Positions 25,822 through 33,761 of a stretch of 52,564 nucleotides of DNA are shown in pieces (position 1 is the stretch's first letter; each line of letters opens with the position of its first letter). This DNA comes from Bacteroidales bacterium (GTDB lineage: Bacteria > Bacteroidota > Bacteroidia > Bacteroidales > F082). A model generated the notes under the pieces. The model saw only the letters and a list, made by a program, of their open reading frames with translations, searched no databases and was not told the origin of the DNA. The DNA lies in the NCBI GenBank assembly GCA_016291135.1, contig JAEFAE010000003.1, positions 148,516 through 201,079 on the forward strand, given 5' to 3'. A program made the translations under genes and the position numbers.

Positions 25822-26619
25822 TTATAAAACCTTCCTGATTTCGAGAAGCTGTTTGAGCAGTCCCTCAACCTGACCCAACGGTAGCATGTTTGCCCCGTCG
25901 GATTTGGCATGTGCCGGATCGGGATGGGTCTCCATGAAGATCCCGTCCACCCCGGCGGCAACGCCCGCCTTGGCCAGCAGGCCGATCATCTCGGGACGTC
26001 CTCCCGTGACCCCCGACGCCTGGTTGGGCTGTTGCAACGAATGCGTCACGTCGAGCACCACGGGCACCCCGAACCCTTGCATGACCGGGATGTTGCGGTA
26101 ATCCACCACGAGGTCCTGATAGCCGAACATCGAACCGCGCTCGGTGAGCAGGATGCGGTCGTTGCCCGCATGGCGCACCTTGTCGACGGCAAAGCCCATG
26201 TTCTCGCCAGAAAGGAACTGTCCCTTCTTGATGTTGACCGCCTTGCCCGTGCGGGCCGCAGCTTCCAACAGGTCGGTCTGACGGCACAGGAAGGCCGGGA
26301 TCTGCAGCACGTCGGCTACCTCGGCGGCCATGGCCGCCTCCTCGGGCTCATGGATGTCGGTGACCACCGGCACCCCCAACCGCTCCCGGATGGTGGCGAG
26401 CACCCGGATCGCCTTCTCGTCACCGATACCCGTGAAGGAGTCCCAACGGGAGCGGTTGGCCTTCCGGTAGGAGGCCTTGAAGATAAAAGGGATGTCGAGC
26501 TTCTGGGTGATCGCGGCCAGGCGTTCCGCAATGGCGATCGGCGAGGTCTCGTCTTCGATGACGCAGGGGCCGGCCATCAGGAAGAAACGGCCTTCTTTTT
26601 TGAAAGGATAGGTAATCAT
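25822..26619 (-). CDS. kdsA: 3-deoxy-8-phosphooctulonate synthase (KDO-8-P synthase)
   Basis: This 265-residue enzyme condenses phosphoenolpyruvate with arabinose-5-phosphate to make KDO-8-phosphate for the lipopolysaccharide core. Family motifs are clear: FLMAGPCVIEDE, FKASYRKANRSR, TDIHEP, LQIPAFLCRQTDLL, NIKKGQFLSG, TERGSMFGYQDLVVDYR, DVTHSLQQPN, and the metal/substrate loop ETHPDPAHAKSDGANMLPL. The first Cys region is AGPCV, not the CN motif; whether it is of the metal-dependent type cannot be decided reliably by eye. It stands alone, divergent from the DUF4831 gene, with the tandem repeats directly at its 3' end. Confidence 0.97.
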   Translation of the reverse strand: MITYPFKKEGRFFLMAGPCVIEDETSPIAIAERLAAITQKLDIPFIFKASYRKANRSRWDSFTGIGDEKAIRVLATIRERLGVPVVTDIHEPEEAAMAAEVADVLQIPAFLCRQTDLLEAAARTGKAVNIKKGQFLSGENMGFAVDKVRHAGNDRILLTERGSMFGYQDLVVDYRNIPVMQGFGVPVVLDVTHSLQQPNQASGVTGGRPEMIGLLAKAGVAAGVDGIFMETHPDPAHAKSDGANMLPLGQVEGLLKQLLEIRKVL

Positions 26620-26629
26620 CGTGCGATTT

Positions 26630-26663
26630 TTTGCAAAAGTAGGAATCTTTTTTCTTATTTTTG
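26630..26663. promoter_or_regulatory. Divergent promoters: kdsA (-) and DUF4831 gene (+)
   Basis: Plus strand: TTTG at 26630-26633 and TATTTTTG at 26656-26663, 22 bases apart. Minus strand: TACTTTTG (CAAAAGTA at 26634-26641), 15 bases before the kdsA start. The rightward -33 box abuts the leftward -7 box. Confidence 0.68.
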
Positions 26664-26701
26664 AAGGCTCAATTCAGAAAATGCACAAAACCGTTCGAAT
26701 T

Positions 26702-27760
26702 ATGAAAAACTTCCATCGCATCCTGGTTGCCCTGACCGTCGTCCTGCTCGGCATCGGCAACGTGTCGGCCCAATATGTCACCACCCATGCCAAGGCGGCC
26801 ACTCCCGGCCAACAGAACGGCCTGTACTACGCCTTGCCTAGGACGGTCCTGCAACTCGACTTCCTCGTTGAGGAGACGCAGCTGTTGCGTGGCCCCTACA
26901 GTGACTATGTGGGCTATATCGGTGCACAAGACTATATCACCGCCGACGAGACGGCCTACCGGATCCAGTCCATCACGATGACGCCCCGCGCCGAGGCGGA
27001 TCCCAACGCCACCTTCTTCGTGGCCATGAATCCCCGCAAGGGCGATGCCGTGCAGTTCACGCTGACGCCCAAAGGCATCCTTCAGGGGGTGGGCATGGAA
27101 GGGCTGGCCCCGGTGGAAGAAGCCTCCGCTCCCAATGCGGGCCTGCTGCGCCAGGACAACCCCGAGTTCAAATACCAGTTCGGCACCTCGCGCAACCTCG
27201 AGCAGGCTGCCCGCAGCGCCGCCGACATGATCGCCAAGATCCGCGACGAGAAGATCAAGCTGATGACCGGTTTCCAGGAGACCGCCTTCAACCTCGACAC
27301 CTACCGCCAGATGTACGCCGACCTCGACGAGATGGAACGCGACTACCTCAGCCTCTTCGTCGGCAAGCGTGCCACGAAGACCTACGTCAAGACGCTGTAC
27401 GTCACTCCCAACAAAGAAGTGCCCAGCCTCTCCGTGGCCAAGTTCTCCGAAGAGGACGGCCTCTCGTTTGGCACCTCCGGCTACGGCGATCTCATCACGG
27501 TACAGACCCAGTCATTACAGACCACGGCCACCATCAATGCTCCTAGCCAGTCGGCGGTGGAGTCGCTCAGCATCGAGAACAAGCTGTTCTACCGTATCCC
27601 CGAGACGACCAACGTCAAGGTGATGATGGACGGCGAGATTCTCCTAGAACAACGTACCACGGTGGCCCAATACGGCGTCTTCATGCTCGCCCCGCTGGGC
27701 AAGATGAAGCTGGAGCTCGACCCCAAGACGGGTCAGCTCGTCAACATGAAGATGGAGTGA
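26702..27760 (+). CDS. DUF4831 family exported protein
   Basis: About 352 residues from MKNFHRILVALTV at 26702, which gives a signal peptide cleaved near NVSAQ; upstream in-frame codons fall in the promoter. The body (LYYALPRTVLQLDFLVEETQ and QSITMTPRAEADPNATFFV) and a central helical region (AADMIAKIRDEKIKLMTG) match the DUF4831 family of Bacteroidota periplasmic proteins of unknown function. The C-terminal half is beta-rich with FYRIPETTNVKVMMDG. The last 20 bases overlap the 3' end of the convergent symporter gene. Confidence 0.82.
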   Translation: MKNFHRILVALTVVLLGIGNVSAQYVTTHAKAATPGQQNGLYYALPRTVLQLDFLVEETQLLRGPYSDYVGYIGAQDYITADETAYRIQSITMTPRAEADPNATFFVAMNPRKGDAVQFTLTPKGILQGVGMEGLAPVEEASAPNAGLLRQDNPEFKYQFGTSRNLEQAARSAADMIAKIRDEKIKLMTGFQETAFNLDTYRQMYADLDEMERDYLSLFVGKRATKTYVKTLYVTPNKEVPSLSVAKFSEEDGLSFGTSGYGDLITVQTQSLQTTATINAPSQSAVESLSIENKLFYRIPETTNVKVMMDGEILLEQRTTVAQYGVFMLAPLGKMKLELDPKTGQLVNMKME

Positions 27761-29219
27761 CCTTCCGGCTGCAAGCCCACAATCCCAGGAACGTCAGCAG
27801 ACCGTTGACAATCAGGATCTCGAAACCAAACTGATACCCCCACAGCAGCTCCTTGGAATACAGTTTCAGCAGGTAGCTGATGATGGGCGATGCGATGGCG
27901 ATGAAAGGCACCGCCTTGTCGATGGCTTTGCGGTTTTTCACAAACAACCCGAAGGTATAGAGGCCCAGCAAGGGGCCGTAGGTCAGCCCGGCGATGTCGA
28001 ACACCTTGTCGATCAGCGACTCGTTGTGGAAGGGACGGAACAGGATGATGACCAGCAGGTAAAGCATGGCGAAACCCACATGGATCCACTTGCGATAGCG
28101 CGTGACCTGTTGGTCGGTGTAGCCTTTCTTTTCGAAATGCAGGAAGTCGAAGCAGAACGTCGTCGTCAACGCCGTCAGTGTGCCGTCGGCACTCGAGTAT
28201 CCTGCCGCCACCAGCCCCAATACGAAGACCACCGCGGTGAACGTACTCAGCGAGAAGGCCACCGAGGGGAAGATCTTGTCGTTGACCACCACCCCACTTT
28301 CGTTGACGGGCAAGGCAAAGCCGGTCTGATGGGCATACTGGATGAGGGCGGCGCCGAGACACAGGAAGATGATGTTCACCACGATGAACAACCCACTTGA
28401 GGTCATCACGTTCTTTTGTGCATCACGTAAGTTCTTGCATGTCAAGTTCTTCTGCATCATGTCTTGGTCAAGTCCCGTCATGGTGATGGTGATGAACGCC
28501 CCGCTGAGAAGTTGCTTCAGCCAGAACTTGTTGTGCGTCCATTCCGTCTCGAACAGCTTGGTGTAGCCTTCTTCCTTTGCCGAATGCAGGATGTCGCCCA
28601 AGCCGCTGCCCAGGTCTTTGGTGATGTAATATACGGTGAGCACGGCGGCCAAGATCAGGAAGGTCGTCTGCAGCGTGTCGGTCCACACCACCGTCTTGAT
28701 GCCCCCTTTGAAGGTATATAAAAGGATGATGCCGATGAAGACCACGGCAGGCACCCAGAACGGCACGCCCCAGGCCTTGAAGACATATTCGTAGAGCACG
28801 AAGACCACCAGATACATGCGGAGTGCCGATCCCAGCAGCCTCGACAGGATGAAGAAGGCCGCACCTGTCCGTTCGGAATGTACGCCGAAACGCATCTCCA
28901 GGTACGAATAGATCGAAGTCAGGTTCAGCCGGTAATACAAGGGCAGCAGTACCAGGGCGATCACCGCATAGCCGATCACGTAACCCAGCACGATGCCCAT
29001 GTAGGTGAACTGTCCGCTATAGACGCCGCCCGGCACCGACATGAACGTCACACCTGACAACGAGGCGCCGATCATGCCGTAGGCCACCACAAACCAAGGC
29101 GATTTCCGGTTGCCTTTGAAGAAGGCGTCGTTGTCGGATTTGCGTGCGGTGAGATGGGCGATGAGAAACAACAAGGCGGTATAGACGACGAATACCGTGA
29201 ATATGATGATGGGGGTCAT
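27741..29219 (-). CDS. Sodium:solute symporter (SSS family)
   Basis: About 492 residues from the ATG at 29219 (MTPIIIFTVFVVYTALLFLI), with about 13 hydrophobic segments. Family features: MIGASLSGVTFMSVPGG early (sodium-binding helix region), GGIKTVVWTDTLQ, and a long polar periplasmic loop. GLDQDMMQKNLTCKNLRDAQKN and GLVAAGYSSADGTLTALTTTF match the SSS signature region. The substrate is not predictable; Bacteroidota homologues are thought to import sugars, sialic acid or other organic solutes. The gene is monocistronic, with a TATTTTTG promoter box on the minus strand at 29244-29251. Confidence 0.92.
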   Translation of the reverse strand: MTPIIIFTVFVVYTALLFLIAHLTARKSDNDAFFKGNRKSPWFVVAYGMIGASLSGVTFMSVPGGVYSGQFTYMGIVLGYVIGYAVIALVLLPLYYRLNLTSIYSYLEMRFGVHSERTGAAFFILSRLLGSALRMYLVVFVLYEYVFKAWGVPFWVPAVVFIGIILLYTFKGGIKTVVWTDTLQTTFLILAAVLTVYYITKDLGSGLGDILHSAKEEGYTKLFETEWTHNKFWLKQLLSGAFITITMTGLDQDMMQKNLTCKNLRDAQKNVMTSSGLFIVVNIIFLCLGAALIQYAHQTGFALPVNESGVVVNDKIFPSVAFSLSTFTAVVFVLGLVAAGYSSADGTLTALTTTFCFDFLHFEKKGYTDQQVTRYRKWIHVGFAMLYLLVIILFRPFHNESLIDKVFDIAGLTYGPLLGLYTFGLFVKNRKAIDKAVPFIAIASPIISYLLKLYSKELLWGYQFGFEILIVNGLLTFLGLWACSRKVTPSSC

Positions 29220-29243
29220 GAATGTCTTGATTGAAAATATGTG

Positions 29244-29280
29244 CAAAAATAGAAAAAATAAGTATCTTTGCGGCAAATTT
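29244..29280. promoter_or_regulatory. Divergent promoters: symporter (-) and acidic protein (+)
   Basis: Minus strand TATTTTTG (CAAAAATA at 29244-29251) and plus strand TATCTTTG (29273-29280), the latter ten bases before the ATG at 29291. Neither has an obvious TTTG at -33. Confidence 0.55.
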
Positions 29281-29290
29281 CAAAACAGAC

Positions 29291-29740
29291 ATGAAATTCT
29301 ACGACATTGATTCCGTCTTCACCTTCGGCAAGTACGAAGGCATGACCATCGCCGAGGTCTATGAGAAGGACCCGAAGTATATCAAATACTGCGAGGAAAA
29401 CATCGACGAGTTCTACGTCTCCCCTTCCGTGAAACGTGAGTTGAAATCCTTGGGCCGTGCCGCCAGCGACTCCGCCTTGCTCAACATGAACTTCGACAAG
29501 ATGAGCGACGACGAGATTGAGGCCTTCATGCACCATGCCGACGAGGACGACGAGTTCAGCGAGGAGCGCCTTGAGGAGGATTTCGATTGGGACAACGCCG
29601 ACATCCCCGACGACAGTCCCTTCGACGAGTTTGAGGACGAATACGACGAGGAGTTCGATGAGTTCGGCGACGAGTTCAACGAATTTGGCGATTCCTTTGG
29701 CGGCGACAGCTACGACGGCAATATCGACGACCTCTTCTAA
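29291..29740 (+). CDS. Acidic protein with ExoX-C-like N-terminal motif
   Basis: 149 residues. The first about 40 (FTFGKYEGMTIAEVYEKDPK then YIKYCEEN) look like the small domain found at the C-terminus of exodeoxyribonuclease X-type proteins (FGKYKG...DPxYxxW). The rest is extremely acidic: from about residue 70 onward, Asp and Glu dominate with regularly spaced Phe (FDEFEDEYDEEFDEFGDEF), predicted to be disordered. No signal peptide. The start at 29291 follows the -7 box directly. It may be a DNA-mimic-like or nucleic-acid-metabolism accessory protein, but that is speculation. Confidence 0.68.
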   Translation: MKFYDIDSVFTFGKYEGMTIAEVYEKDPKYIKYCEENIDEFYVSPSVKRELKSLGRAASDSALLNMNFDKMSDDEIEAFMHHADEDDEFSEERLEEDFDWDNADIPDDSPFDEFEDEYDEEFDEFGDEFNEFGDSFGGDSYDGNIDDLF

Positions 29741-29748
29741 AGGCTTGA

Positions 29749-29761
29749 ACCCCTCTGGGGT
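29749..29761. repeat. Solitary ACCCC/GGGGT hairpin
   Basis: ACCCC-TCT-GGGGT lies between two convergent genes. It has the same arms and loop length as the hairpins at 25645-25657 and 25689-25701, so it seems to be a dispersed copy of that element type. Confidence 0.6.
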
Positions 29762-29766
29762 GAAGC

Positions 29767-30705
29767 TCAAATCCTTTCCGATATGGAATAGACCCGTTTG
29801 TCCCGCTGGGTGGAGGTGATCATCTCGGCGAGGAAGCCGGTGCTGAACAGCTGCACACCCACGATCATGGCGAGGATTCCCAGATAGAACAACGGACGGT
29901 TGGTCATGGCCACGTAGTTATGGCCGAAGTACTTGGTGCAGACCAGGTAGACCGAGATGATGAAACCCGCCAGGAACGACAACGTACCCAGCACGCCGAA
30001 GAAATGCATCGGGCGGTTGCTGAACTTCGAGATGAAGTTGATGGTGATCAAGTCGAGGTAACCCCGCACGAAACGGCTCATGCCGAACTTGCTCTTGCCA
30101 TACTGGCGTTTCTGATGATGCACCACCTTCTCCCCGATGTTCGAGAAGCCGTTCATCTTGGCGATGACGGGGATGTAACGGTGCATCTCACCATACACCT
30201 GGATGCTCTTCACCACCTCATTGCGATAGGCCTTGAGGCCGCAATTGAAGTCGTGCAGCTTGATGCCCGACATACGGCGGGTGGTCCAGTTGAAGAACTT
30301 CGAGGGGATGTTCTTCATCACTTTGGAGTCGTAACGCACCTTTTTCCATCCCGACACCAGGTCGTAGCCATCTTCCTTGATCATGCGGTACAGCGCAGGA
30401 ATCTCGTCGGGGCTGTCCTGGAGGTCGGCGTCCATGGTGATGACCACGTCGCCCTGCACGATCTTGAAACCCTCGTTCAAGGCCGGCGACTTGCCGTAGT
30501 TCTTACGGAAGCGCAACGCATGGATGTTGGCGTTGTTCTGGGCGAGGTCCTGGATGACCTTCCAGGAGTTGTCGGTGGAGCCGTCGTCGACGAAGACGAT
30601 CTCGTAGCTGAGGTTCTCTTTCTCAACCACACGGCGGATCCAGGCTTCCAGTTCAGGAAGCGACTCACTTTCATTAAGCAGCGGGATGACAATCGATAAG
30701 TCCAT
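29767..30705 (-). CDS. Family 2 glycosyltransferase (DPM/ArnC-like) with two C-terminal membrane helices
   Basis: About 312 residues from MDLSIVIPLLNE at 30705. The GT-A fold is shown by FVDDGSTDNSW (nucleotide-binding Asp), ITMDADLQDSP (DxD-like metal site) and the QXXRW-like area replaced by KRQYGKSKFG. Two transmembrane segments follow (FGVLGTLSFLAGFIISVYLV and FYLGILAMIVGVQLFSTGF). This is the dolichyl/undecaprenyl-phosphate sugar transferase architecture, so it probably loads a sugar onto a polyprenyl-phosphate carrier at the inner membrane. It is monocistronic; its promoter overlaps the terminator tract of the upstream SRP RNA gene. Confidence 0.88.
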   Translation of the reverse strand: MDLSIVIPLLNESESLPELEAWIRRVVEKENLSYEIVFVDDGSTDNSWKVIQDLAQNNANIHALRFRKNYGKSPALNEGFKIVQGDVVITMDADLQDSPDEIPALYRMIKEDGYDLVSGWKKVRYDSKVMKNIPSKFFNWTTRRMSGIKLHDFNCGLKAYRNEVVKSIQVYGEMHRYIPVIAKMNGFSNIGEKVVHHQKRQYGKSKFGMSRFVRGYLDLITINFISKFSNRPMHFFGVLGTLSFLAGFIISVYLVCTKYFGHNYVAMTNRPLFYLGILAMIVGVQLFSTGFLAEMITSTQRDKRVYSISERI

Positions 30706-30722
30706 GCGTTCGGTATTTTTTG

Positions 30723-30753
30723 CAAAGGTACAACAAAACTGCAATAAAACAAA
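30723..30753 (-). promoter_or_regulatory. Promoter of the GT2 gene
   Basis: On the minus strand a TTTG -33 box (CAAA at 30750-30753) and a TACCTTTG -7 box (CAAAGGTA at 30723-30730) are 19 bases apart, the ideal spacing. The -33 box lies in the T-tract after the SRP RNA. Confidence 0.72.
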
Positions 30754-30756
30754 AAA

Positions 30757-30853
30757 GGGTAAGCTACTTACATCGCACCGCTACAACCGCCTACCCTTGC
30801 TACCTTCCGGTCCTGGGGGATTTCAGCAGGAGCTGGTCGTATAAGACTTACCC
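30757..30853 (-). ncRNA. ffs: Signal recognition particle RNA, small bacterial type (4.5S)
   Basis: Read on the minus strand, about 97 bases are bounded by complementary ends GGGTAAG and CTTACCC. The conserved Ffh-binding tip is CAGGACCGGAAGGTAGCA, matching the GGTCCGGAAGGAAGCAG consensus of helix 8, followed by GGTAGGCGGTTGTAGCGGTG as in E. coli 4.5S RNA. A run of six T follows the 3' end, and a TACTTTTG -7 box sits five bases before the 5' end. It pairs with Ffh to target membrane proteins to the translocon. Confidence 0.93.
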
Positions 30854-30857
30854 GATG

Positions 30858-30888
30858 CAAAAGTACGTCTTTTTCTTGACACAGCAAG
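30858..30888 (-). promoter_or_regulatory. Promoter of the SRP RNA
   Basis: On the minus strand, TACTTTTG (CAAAAGTA at 30858-30865) lies five bases before the RNA 5' end; a near-match -33 element CTTG (CAAG at 30885-30888) is 19 bases upstream of it. Confidence 0.7.
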
Positions 30889-30904
30889 AAAAAACACAAC
30901 TTTT

Positions 30905-32314
30905 TTATTCGTGTCCGTAGCTCGAGCCGTCGAAGCAGTGGGTGCAGAGATCGCACTTGGGCAGGCCGATGGCGTTCACTACGCTATCCAAGGTGTTGAA
31001 TTTCAAAGAGTCGACGCCGACATGCTGACGGAGCATCTCGATCAGGTTGGCATATTCCGGCGTGGTGGGATCGCAGTATTTTTCGATGTTGCGGTTGTCG
31101 TCGCCCTCCAGCTCCTCGATGCAACGGCGGGTGATCAGCTCCAGCACATTCTTCGAAGCCGAGAAGTTGAGGAAGGGGCATCCGTAGAGCAAGGGTGGAC
31201 AGCTGATACGCACGTGCACCTCCTTGGCGCCGTAGTCGTAGAGCATCTTCACGTTGTCGCGCAGCTGGGTACCGCGGACGATGGAGTCGTCGCAGAAGGC
31301 CACCTTCTTGCCTTCGAGCTGGGCGCGGTTCGGGATGAGCTTCATCTTGGCCACATGCTCACGCTGGCTCTGGTTGACCGGCATGAAGCTCCGCGACCAG
31401 GTGGGCGTGTATTTCACCACGCCGCGTTTGTAGGCGATCTTGCGGACGTTGGAATAGCCCAAGGCCATGCCGATGCCCGAGTCGGGGATGGCCGACACAT
31501 AGTCGATGTCGACGTAATCCTGTTTGCCCATCTCACGGCCTTCGTTGTAACGGGCCTCCTCTACGTTGATTCCTTCGTAGTCGGTGGCGGGATAGCCGTA
31601 GTAGATCCAAAGGAAGGAACAGACCTGACGCTTGGGTTGAGGAGCCAACATCTGCTGCACGCCGTCCAGCGTCACCTTGACGATCTCGCCAGGCCCCAGG
31701 CTGTAGCAGGTCGTGTAGTCGAGGTTGATGTAGCTATGGCTCTCGGAGGCGACCACATAGCCCTCCTCCCCTTTGCCCACCACGATGGGTGTGCGTCCGT
31801 AGTAGTCACGGGCGGCGATGACGCCGTTGTCCGTGAGGATCAGCATGGAGCACGACCCCTTGATCTTTGAATAGACGTTCTTGATGCCGTCCACAAAGTC
31901 CTCGCCTTGGGTGATCAGCAGGGCCACCAACTCCGTGGGGTTGGTGCGTCCCGAGCTCAGCTCGGTGAACTGCTGCCGGTTGTCGAGGCAGTGCAGGACC
32001 AGCTCGTCGATGTTGTTGATCTTCGCTACCGTGACGATGCCGAATCGGCCCAGGTGGGAATTGACCACGATGGGCTGGGCGTCGGTGTCGCTGATGACGC
32101 CGATGCCATGATTTCCCTGGAACTTCCCGAGCTCGTCGCAGAACTTCGTCCTGAAATAGCTGTTCTCGATGTCGTGGATGGAACGGAAGAACTGATCCCC
32201 GATCCGGGTGACCATACCTGCGCGTTTTGTTCCGAGATGTGAGTGATAGTCAACGCCATAAAAGAGATCCTTGGCGCAAGGATGCTTGGATACAATACCG
32301 AAAAAACCTCCCAT
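30905..32314 (-). CDS. PurF-like amidophosphoribosyltransferase paralogue lacking the glutaminase cysteine
   Basis: This 469-residue protein is collinear with amidophosphoribosyltransferase, which makes phosphoribosylamine from PRPP and glutamine. The phosphoribosyltransferase half looks functional: IPDSGIGMALGYSN, the PRPP loop CDDSIVRGTQL (near residues 337-346) and HVRISCPPLLYGC are all conserved. The C-terminal CDLCTHC and upstream Cys residues fit the FeS-cluster ligands of the B. subtilis type. The N-terminus, however, is MGGFFGI where active enzymes have MCGIVGI after processing. The arginine-containing HRGQ motif reads HLGT, and the NGN loop is not preserved. It is therefore likely to be glutaminase-dead and either ammonia-dependent or moonlighting. 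A TAGTTTTG box at 32341-32348 (minus strand) is its promoter. Confidence 0.82.
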   Translation of the reverse strand: MGGFFGIVSKHPCAKDLFYGVDYHSHLGTKRAGMVTRIGDQFFRSIHDIENSYFRTKFCDELGKFQGNHGIGVISDTDAQPIVVNSHLGRFGIVTVAKINNIDELVLHCLDNRQQFTELSSGRTNPTELVALLITQGEDFVDGIKNVYSKIKGSCSMLILTDNGVIAARDYYGRTPIVVGKGEEGYVVASESHSYINLDYTTCYSLGPGEIVKVTLDGVQQMLAPQPKRQVCSFLWIYYGYPATDYEGINVEEARYNEGREMGKQDYVDIDYVSAIPDSGIGMALGYSNVRKIAYKRGVVKYTPTWSRSFMPVNQSQREHVAKMKLIPNRAQLEGKKVAFCDDSIVRGTQLRDNVKMLYDYGAKEVHVRISCPPLLYGCPFLNFSASKNVLELITRRCIEELEGDDNRNIEKYCDPTTPEYANLIEMLRQHVGVDSLKFNTLDSVVNAIGLPKCDLCTHCFDGSSYGHE

Positions 32315-32340
32315 GATTTGCTGCTTGTTTTTTGAAAGCG

Positions 32341-32348
32341 CAAAACTA
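32341..32348 (-). promoter_or_regulatory. Promoter of the PurF-like gene
   Basis: TAGTTTTG on the minus strand (CAAAACTA), 27 bases before the start codon, fits the -7 consensus. Confidence 0.5.
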
Positions 32349-32391
32349 AAAAAAAGATTATTTCCTATTCATCTCAAGCAAAAAAAAAATA

Positions 32392-33681
32392 TCAGACCAG
32401 GGCCAAGGCCACCAACAAGGTGGGTACGGCCACGGTGATGCCAATCCTCAGGAAGTTAAAATAGCCGAAGTGGAAATGATGTTCGTTCAGGATGGTGCTC
32501 CACATGATACCCGCCAAGGCACCGATGGGCGTGAGGAAAGCCCCTATGTTGGATCCGATCACCGTGGCATAGACGGCATCATGCAGGACGGCAGGATCAC
32601 ACGACTTCAGGATGGAGCAGAACAGCACGCTCATCGGGATGTTGTTGACGAGGTTGGCCGTCACAAAGGAACCGATGCCGTATTTCAGGGTGGCATACTG
32701 CGAGCCCAGGAAGTCGCCGATGGCCGCCGTCACCCCTTTCTCGGAGAGCACGATGGTCATAACGAACATCGAGAGCACGAAGGGGATCAGCTGCCATGGT
32801 GCCCGCTTGCCACAGGCGACCAGTTCGTCGGGAACATGACGGCGGCAGAGGTCGATCACCAGACACCATACCGCCAGGCTCCCCACGGCCAGCGCCGACA
32901 CCAGCCACATCTCCACCCCGATATACGACGAGAGCGCCAGCATCACGGTGCAGACGGCAAGATGGACGATGCCCACCCACAAGCTCAGGGGATCGCGGAT
33001 GACCACATCCTCCGCTTCGCCATGAATCGGCTGTCGCAGTTTCCTGCGCGAAGTCAGATACAGCATCACGAACGCGGTGACGCCGGCGCCAAGGGTCGGC
33101 AGCCACATCGTCTGCAGGTATTCCACGAATCCGATGCCGTAGGAGGTCCCCAGATAGATGTTCGTCGGGTTGCCGATGATCAGTGCCATCGACCAGGTGT
33201 TGGCCGCCACAAACTCCGCCGCCAGGTACGGAATGGCGTTGATGCGGGCGTTCTTGGCGAAATAACATATAAAAGGTGTAAACGACAGGATGATGACGTC
33301 GTTCGAGGTGAATATCGTCAGCACCGAGACGATCAGATAGAGAAACAGAAACAGTTTCTTCTGGTTCTTCCCTGCCCTTTTCAACGTCTTGTTTGCCAGA
33401 TAGCGGAAAAACCCCAGCTCGTCCAAGTAGATGGACAGGATGGTCATCGAGATGAAGAGCACCAGGATCTTGATCGGGTTGATGGCCGTGTCGCTTGTCA
33501 AAGCGGTTGCTACCGTCTCCAACGACACCTGACGCGTCGCCAGCAGCAGGAGCGCGCCGGCCAGGGCGATCACCCAGTAGCTGCCGAGCCTCAGCTTCCC
33601 GATGCGGATTCTCGGGAACAACAGCACGCCCATAATCATGGCGAAACAGGTAAGCGTGCAAATGCTGAGGGTCAGGACCAT
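32392..33681 (-). CDS. SLC13/ArsB-NhaD superfamily permease
   Basis: About 429 residues from the ATG at 33681; the longer frame starting at 33708 runs into the -7 box at 33706-33713. About eleven hydrophobic segments are visible. Ion-transporter superfamily features are the two re-entrant motifs, TSNDVIILSFTPFICYF with IIGNPTNIYLGTSYG in the first half and NLVNNIPMSVLF with IGSNIGAFLTPIGAL in the second. The pattern fits ArsB/arsenical-pump-type or SLC13-type anion transporters; the substrate is not predictable, and no arsR or arsC gene is nearby. The gene is monocistronic, divergent from the YciO-like gene. Confidence 0.85.
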   Translation of the reverse strand: MVLTLSICTLTCFAMIMGVLLFPRIRIGKLRLGSYWVIALAGALLLLATRQVSLETVATALTSDTAINPIKILVLFISMTILSIYLDELGFFRYLANKTLKRAGKNQKKLFLFLYLIVSVLTIFTSNDVIILSFTPFICYFAKNARINAIPYLAAEFVAANTWSMALIIGNPTNIYLGTSYGIGFVEYLQTMWLPTLGAGVTAFVMLYLTSRRKLRQPIHGEAEDVVIRDPLSLWVGIVHLAVCTVMLALSSYIGVEMWLVSALAVGSLAVWCLVIDLCRRHVPDELVACGKRAPWQLIPFVLSMFVMTIVLSEKGVTAAIGDFLGSQYATLKYGIGSFVTANLVNNIPMSVLFCSILKSCDPAVLHDAVYATVIGSNIGAFLTPIGALAGIMWSTILNEHHFHFGYFNFLRIGITVAVPTLLVALALV

Positions 33682-33705
33682 TACTTTAGATTTTTTTTCG
33701 GGCGG

Positions 33706-33740
33706 CAAAGATACACATTTCGTGGCTTTTTGTAATTTTG
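33706..33740. promoter_or_regulatory. Divergent promoters: permease (-) and YciO-like gene (+)
   Basis: Minus strand TATCTTTG (CAAAGATA at 33706-33713) and plus strand TAATTTTG (33733-33740), each 22 to 25 bases from its start codon. These positions support the ATG choices at 33681 and 33762. Confidence 0.65.
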
Positions 33741-33761
33741 CAGCCTGAAAAAAAGAAGCGT

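Noticed and set aside
33738..33761. Longer N-terminus for the YciO-like protein from a TTG codon
   Set aside because: The TTG lies inside the -7 promoter box; the ATG at 33762 gives the family's typical beginning.
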